A stretch of 64,000 nt of DNA, taken from Flavobacterium marginilacus. GTDB taxonomy: Bacteria > Bacteroidota > Bacteroidia > Flavobacteriales > Flavobacteriaceae. Position numbers and translations under genes: made by a program. Shown piece after piece: positions 61,353 to 64,000 of this stretch. The number at the start of each line of letters is the position of its first letter. Within the stretch, counting starts at the first letter, position 1. The notes under the pieces were generated by a model. The model was not told the origin of the DNA. It saw only the letters and a program-made list of their open reading frames with translations, and made no database searches. Location: contig NZ_CP113975.1 in NCBI RefSeq assembly GCF_026870155.1, positions 2,542,001-2,606,000 on the forward strand, given 5' to 3'.

Positions 61353-61982
61353 GCCCCAAACGGAACGGAGTGCGCCTCTCACACCACCGAGCGTACGGGT
61401 CACGTACTCGGCGGTTCGCAAATCATCATCCAAAAGCTCTTTACACCTTTTGGGCTATCCATAATTTACTTTAAGATTAGGCTAAGTAAACTTTCCTAAT
61501 CGAATTTCTTGGAGATTTGCGTTCAGTCCTTCCTTGTTTGTGAGTCCTGTGCGGTATCTATTCGCAACTCGTTGCCCCAAGTACTATGACCTCTGCTGAC
61601 TTCTCTTTCTAATGTTCTCGACATTTAAGAGACCTCCCCTGGTAAGAGCTTTTTCCTTCATCCAATTCCTGCGCCATCTACAAATCAACGATTTTGGTAA
61701 TCTTCGGACGTTGCGTTGGTGTGGACGCTTATCCTCGCTGACTTGCCTCCTATGACGTTTCTGTTCGTCAGTACCGGATTTTGCCGTTTCGCTTCCTTCA
61801 CTGCATACCTCACGGTAAACCAGCTTGCGACGTACTAATGGTTCGGGTTTTCAATCCGCCCATAAGGGACTTGCACCCTCTGGAAAAATAACACGCTGTA
61901 AGATTTGTTTTCTAATTGGAAATTTGTATTTTTCAATTTTTATCAAAGCTTACAGCGTGTGTCCTGCTCATGCAGGACACAC

Positions 61983-62108
61983 ACTTGCTACAATAGATTT
62001 GGGCATTTGGCTAAATTTAAAAATGGTCTTGTATTTGGGAAGTTTAGGCAAATCCGAAGATAAGGCTTAATTTAATCCCAAACCTCTTGTAGCAAGGGGA
62101 CGTTATGC
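61983..62108 (+). other. attC-like site 3, main part (end of cassette C)
   Basis: TTGCTACAATAGATTTGGG near the left end pairs with CCCAAACCTCTTGTAGCAA near the right end (17 of 19 positions). The site ends with GTTATGC at 62102-62108. Its first box is completed by TACTGCTA ending at 59877 on the other side of the intron; excision of the intron would restore TACTGCTAACTTGCTACAAT. Confidence 0.65.
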
Positions 62109-62824
62109 GTCAGCCAAGAGCAAATACCCCTAAAAGTTATATGAAAAAAATAAGCTTAATTTTACTTATACTCGTTCCATTTTTTTGCTATCCACAATTC
62201 GAAAAAGCTAATAATGAAATGATAAAAGATACAAACCCAGACTTTGAAAATTATGAAAATTTATTACTTCAAGCAACAGATTATATTTTGAGTAACACTC
62301 TTGATGTAAAAGACCCAGACTTTATTGGTGCTTCTAAAATCGTTGCTTTTTGGATGGATAGAGATACTTGGTTTGGAATACCGATAGGCACAAAATTTCA
62401 TCAAACATTAAGTAAAGATAAGAATCAAAAATTCCTTAATATTATTTCAATGATTAATTATATTTTGCATCAAAAAGAATCAAATCAAAGGTCACTAAAG
62501 AATAAACCTGTCAAAGGGCAAATTTATAAAGACCAAGATGATGTCCGAGAAGTACAACTTGAAGGTGCCAAAATATTTTTAACATATGCCATAAAGCCTG
62601 AAAACAAAATTACTTTGAGCACAGAAACCCAAATTTATTTGGAAGCATATAAAAATGGAAGCTTAAAAGAAGAGTTATTGAAAAACTAAAGGCCGAACGC
62701 ATAACAGCTACTACAACGGATTTGGGCAATTGGCTTAATCGAAAGATGGTTTTGTATTTGAATGATTTGGCAAATCCGAAGAATGAGCTTAATTTAGTCC
62801 CAAACCCGCTGTAGTAGCAACACG
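62103..62824 (+). other. Integron-like cassette D
   Basis: The cassette starts with GTTATGCGT at 62102-62110, and its complement ACGCATAAC is at 62697-62705, a perfect 9-base match. It is a compact 722-base cassette with a single plus-strand gene that fills most of it. Confidence 0.65.
62141..62689 (+). CDS. Secreted hypothetical protein of cassette D
   Basis: A 182-residue precursor from the ATG at 62141 (MKKISLILLILVPFFCYPQ), a clear signal peptide cleaved near residue 19-20. An upstream ATG at 62105 would include the cassette core and is rejected. The mature part is mostly helical (DFENYENLLLQATDYILSNTLD..., LSTETQIYLEAYKNGSLKEELLKN). I do not recognise a family. The stop is 7 bases before the attC-like box. 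Confidence 0.65.
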   Translation: MKKISLILLILVPFFCYPQFEKANNEMIKDTNPDFENYENLLLQATDYILSNTLDVKDPDFIGASKIVAFWMDRDTWFGIPIGTKFHQTLSKDKNQKFLNIISMINYILHQKESNQRSLKNKPVKGQIYKDQDDVREVQLEGAKIFLTYAIKPENKITLSTETQIYLEAYKNGSLKEELLKN

Positions 62825-62830
62825 TTAGCC
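62697..62830 (+). other. attC-like site 4 (end of cassette D)
   Basis: It runs from ACGCATAAC (62697-62705) to GTTAGCC (62824-62830), 134 bases. GCTACTACAACGGATTTGGG pairs with CCCAAACCCGCTGTAGTAGC at 18 of 20 positions. It also contains CAAATCCG, which pairs with CGGATTTG in an alternative inner stem. It is almost the same as sites 2 and 3. Confidence 0.7.
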
Positions 62831-62874
62831 GTCATTGCAGAGCAACACTGTACACGTAGATATCTTATCAAAAA

Positions 62875-63639
62875 ATGAACTTCAAAACTTTAAACCCTGA
62901 TAAATCAATTGCTCTTTTTGTAAAGAGTATTTTGGTATTTGAAGAAGCTGAACCGAATCTAAAAACAGTGCTTCCATTTTTTGCTGACGGTTATCCCGGA
63001 TTAATGTTACAAGATACCGAAAATGGGTTATTTGTAAACCCATACAATAAACAAATGCCTTTTTTATTCCTTTACGGACAAACCATAAAGCCAATAGAAT
63101 TAGTCATAAATGGATCATATAATCTCATAATTTTTCAATTATATCCATTTGTTCTAAAAAGTTTTTTCAATGTTACAGCAAAAGATATTAATGACGGTTG
63201 CTATGACTTGCAACAATTAGAGAGTGCCAGCAAAATAACAAGACAACTCATTGAAAGTAAGGGACATGAAAAAAGAATTACTATTTTATCAAATCTGCTT
63301 TTCAAAATCTTCCAAGACAAAAAAGAAACACTTGATTTTCAAATCAAACAAGCCGTTCAAATTATTATCGAAAACAAAGGACAAATTGCAATAGGAAGCA
63401 TTTGTAAGCAAATAAATTTGACAGAACGAACTTTTGAAAGAAGATTTAAAGAAGAAGTTGGAGTTCCACCGAAGCAATTCTCTTCCATTATTCAATTCCA
63501 ACTTTCAATGGAACAATTAACTCAAAAGGATTTTTCTAAACTAACTGATGTCGTTTACAAAAATGGTTATGCCGATCAGTCTCATTTTGTGAAGGTTTTT
63601 AAATCATTCACAGGCAAAACGCCAAAGGCTTTTAAGTAG
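62875..63639 (+). CDS. AraC-family transcriptional regulator
   Basis: A 254-residue protein. The N-terminal half (about 1-150) is a sensor domain of the type found in Bacteroidota AraC proteins (LFVKSILVFEEAEP, PFFADGYPGLMLQD). The C-terminal half is the AraC DNA-binding domain with two helix-turn-helix motifs: IAIGSICKQINLTERTFERRFKEEVGVPPKQFSSI and LTDVVYKNGYADQSHFVKVFKSFTGKTPKAF. It lies 82 bases upstream of an NmrA-like gene and probably controls it. Both appear to be in cassette E. Confidence 0.9.
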   Translation: MNFKTLNPDKSIALFVKSILVFEEAEPNLKTVLPFFADGYPGLMLQDTENGLFVNPYNKQMPFLFLYGQTIKPIELVINGSYNLIIFQLYPFVLKSFFNVTAKDINDGCYDLQQLESASKITRQLIESKGHEKRITILSNLLFKIFQDKKETLDFQIKQAVQIIIENKGQIAIGSICKQINLTERTFERRFKEEVGVPPKQFSSIIQFQLSMEQLTQKDFSKLTDVVYKNGYADQSHFVKVFKSFTGKTPKAFK

Positions 63640-63687
63640 AAAAACCACTTTGTCGGTTTTATACAATTCTATGACTTAACCCTATCT

Positions 63688-63695
63688 TAATTTTG
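63688..63695 (+). promoter_or_regulatory. -7 element of the NmrA-like gene
   Basis: TAATTTTG, 25 bases before the ATG at 63721. The gene therefore has its own promoter downstream of the AraC gene. Confidence 0.5.
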
Positions 63696-63720
63696 CATCA
63701 TACTTTTAAACAATAAAAAT

Positions 63721-64000
63721 ATGAGCAATTCCATTTTAGTTTTAGGTAGTACAGGTAAAACAGGCAAACGAGTTGCCGAGCGTTTACAAAATCTTCAATT
63801 ACCCATTCGTTTAGGTTCAAGAAACGGACAACCATCTTTTAATTGGGATGAACCGAGCAATTGGCACGAAGTCCTTACTGGAATTCAAAGTGTTTACATC
63901 ACCTTTCAACCTGATTTAGCCGTACCGCAATCCATAGAAAAAATCAAACAATTTACTGAAATTGCCAAACAACACAATGTAAAGCAATTGGTGCTTTTGT
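63721..64000 (+). CDS. NmrA-like NAD(P)-binding protein, N-terminal part
   Basis: The frame is open from the ATG at 63721 to the end of the window, 93 residues. SILVLGSTGKTGKRVAERL is a GxTGxxG Rossmann motif of the NmrA/atypical-SDR type, followed by a sugar-free nucleotide region (LPIRLGSRNGQ) and a WHEVLTGIQSVYITFQP segment typical of NmrA-like reductases. The C-terminus is outside. It is the second gene after the AraC-type regulator. Confidence 0.8.
   Translation, partial: MSNSILVLGSTGKTGKRVAERLQNLQLPIRLGSRNGQPSFNWDEPSNWHEVLTGIQSVYITFQPDLAVPQSIEKIKQFTEIAKQHNVKQLVLL

Larger units (their letters stand above)
59878..61982 (-). ncRNA. ORF-less group II intron, interrupted by an IS4 element
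   Basis: Read on the minus strand it begins GTGTGTCC (consensus GUGYG) at 61982 and ends CTACTCGAT at 59878. Domain I features include GGGTGCAAGTCCCTTATGGG near the start. Domain V is at about 61382-61414: ACCGCCGAG pairs with CTCGGTGGT, with a two-base CG bulge and an upper TACG/CGTA stem. Domain VI has CTCCGTTCC paired with GGGGCGGAG and a candidate bulged A seven bases from the 3' end. Without the IS4 element and duplication its length is 647 bases. No reverse-transcriptase ORF is present, so it can move only with maturase supplied in trans. Confidence 0.75.
57780..62102 (+). other. Integron-like cassette C, invaded by several mobile elements
   Basis: The cassette starts with GTTAGCAGTA at 57779-57788. 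The complementary box TACTGCTAAC is split by the group II intron: TACTGCTA ends at 59877, and AC resumes at 61983. Original cassette content is probably the membrane protein at 59258-59797; the IS110 remnant, intron and IS4 element are later arrivals. Confidence 0.55.

Noticed and set aside
61353..62140. A coding remnant of a reverse transcriptase in the intron
   Set aside because: The region has no long frame on the minus strand and matches RNA domain sequence; I see only ORF-less intron RNA.
1..64000. CRISPR arrays, tRNA or rRNA genes
   Set aside because: No regularly spaced direct repeats, cloverleaf-like sequences or rRNA segments were recognised anywhere in the window.

Overview
The window is a chromosomal segment of a Flavobacteriaceae bacterium, most likely a Flavobacterium. 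It is AT-rich, its proteins have Bacteroidota architectures (EttA, CAL67264-type membrane protein, fused E1 alpha/beta dehydrogenase, DUF6155, GMC oxidoreductase with gluconate-dehydrogenase subunit 3), and many genes are preceded by the Bacteroidota sigma-A -7 element TAnnTTTG. Intergenic gaps often carry dispersed palindromic repeats of several families.

Layout. 1-10 kb: housekeeping genes (C-terminus of a Sua5/YrdC protein, OmpA lipoprotein, glycosyltransferase, holA), a PhoX-like lipoprotein followed by a diheme cytochrome c peroxidase, and ettA. 10-24 kb: DCC oxidoreductase, GIY-YIG protein and mutS2 on the minus strand, ung, a first IS200/IS605-type insertion, a transglutaminase-like membrane protein, an SDR reductase, a nucleoside phosphorylase, a SUI1 factor, a 2OG-Fe dioxygenase, a fused alpha/beta 2-oxoacid dehydrogenase E1 and an AspT/YidE-type transporter. 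24-34 kb: pckA, then a complete histidine operon (hisG-D-C-B-[NTF2-like]-H-A-F-IE) preceded by a His-rich leader peptide and an attenuator-type terminator. 34-46 kb: an M1 peptidase, then a convergent ten-gene minus-strand operon for oxidative carbohydrate catabolism (FAD dehydrogenase complex, cytochrome c, two Gfo/Idh/MocA enzymes, three TIM-barrel isomerases, a 3-keto-disaccharide hydrolase-like protein and an MFS permease). 46-54.6 kb: thioesterase, MscS channel, two helicases and an NDH-2-type dehydrogenase.

The accessory region runs from about 54.98 kb to the end of the window and reads as an integron-like cassette array without a visible integrase. At least three complete cassettes plus the start of further ones are bounded by GTT-starting cores. 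In each complete cassette the first 9-10 bases (for example GTTAGGCGTA) are complementary to a box just downstream of the last gene (TACGCCTAAC). Each box is followed by a 126-138 nt imperfect palindrome that ends in the next GTTA core. This is the geometry of attC sites.

The array has been colonised by nested mobile elements. A second IS200/IS605 copy, identical in protein sequence to the first, splits the gene of cassette B. A decayed IS110-family element sits in cassette C. An approximately 647-nt ORF-less group II intron on the minus strand interrupts the core box of the third attC-like site. An IS4-family element with a 9-bp target duplication has jumped into domain VI of that intron. 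The last visible cassette starts with an AraC-type regulator and an NmrA-like NAD(P)-binding protein that runs off the window.
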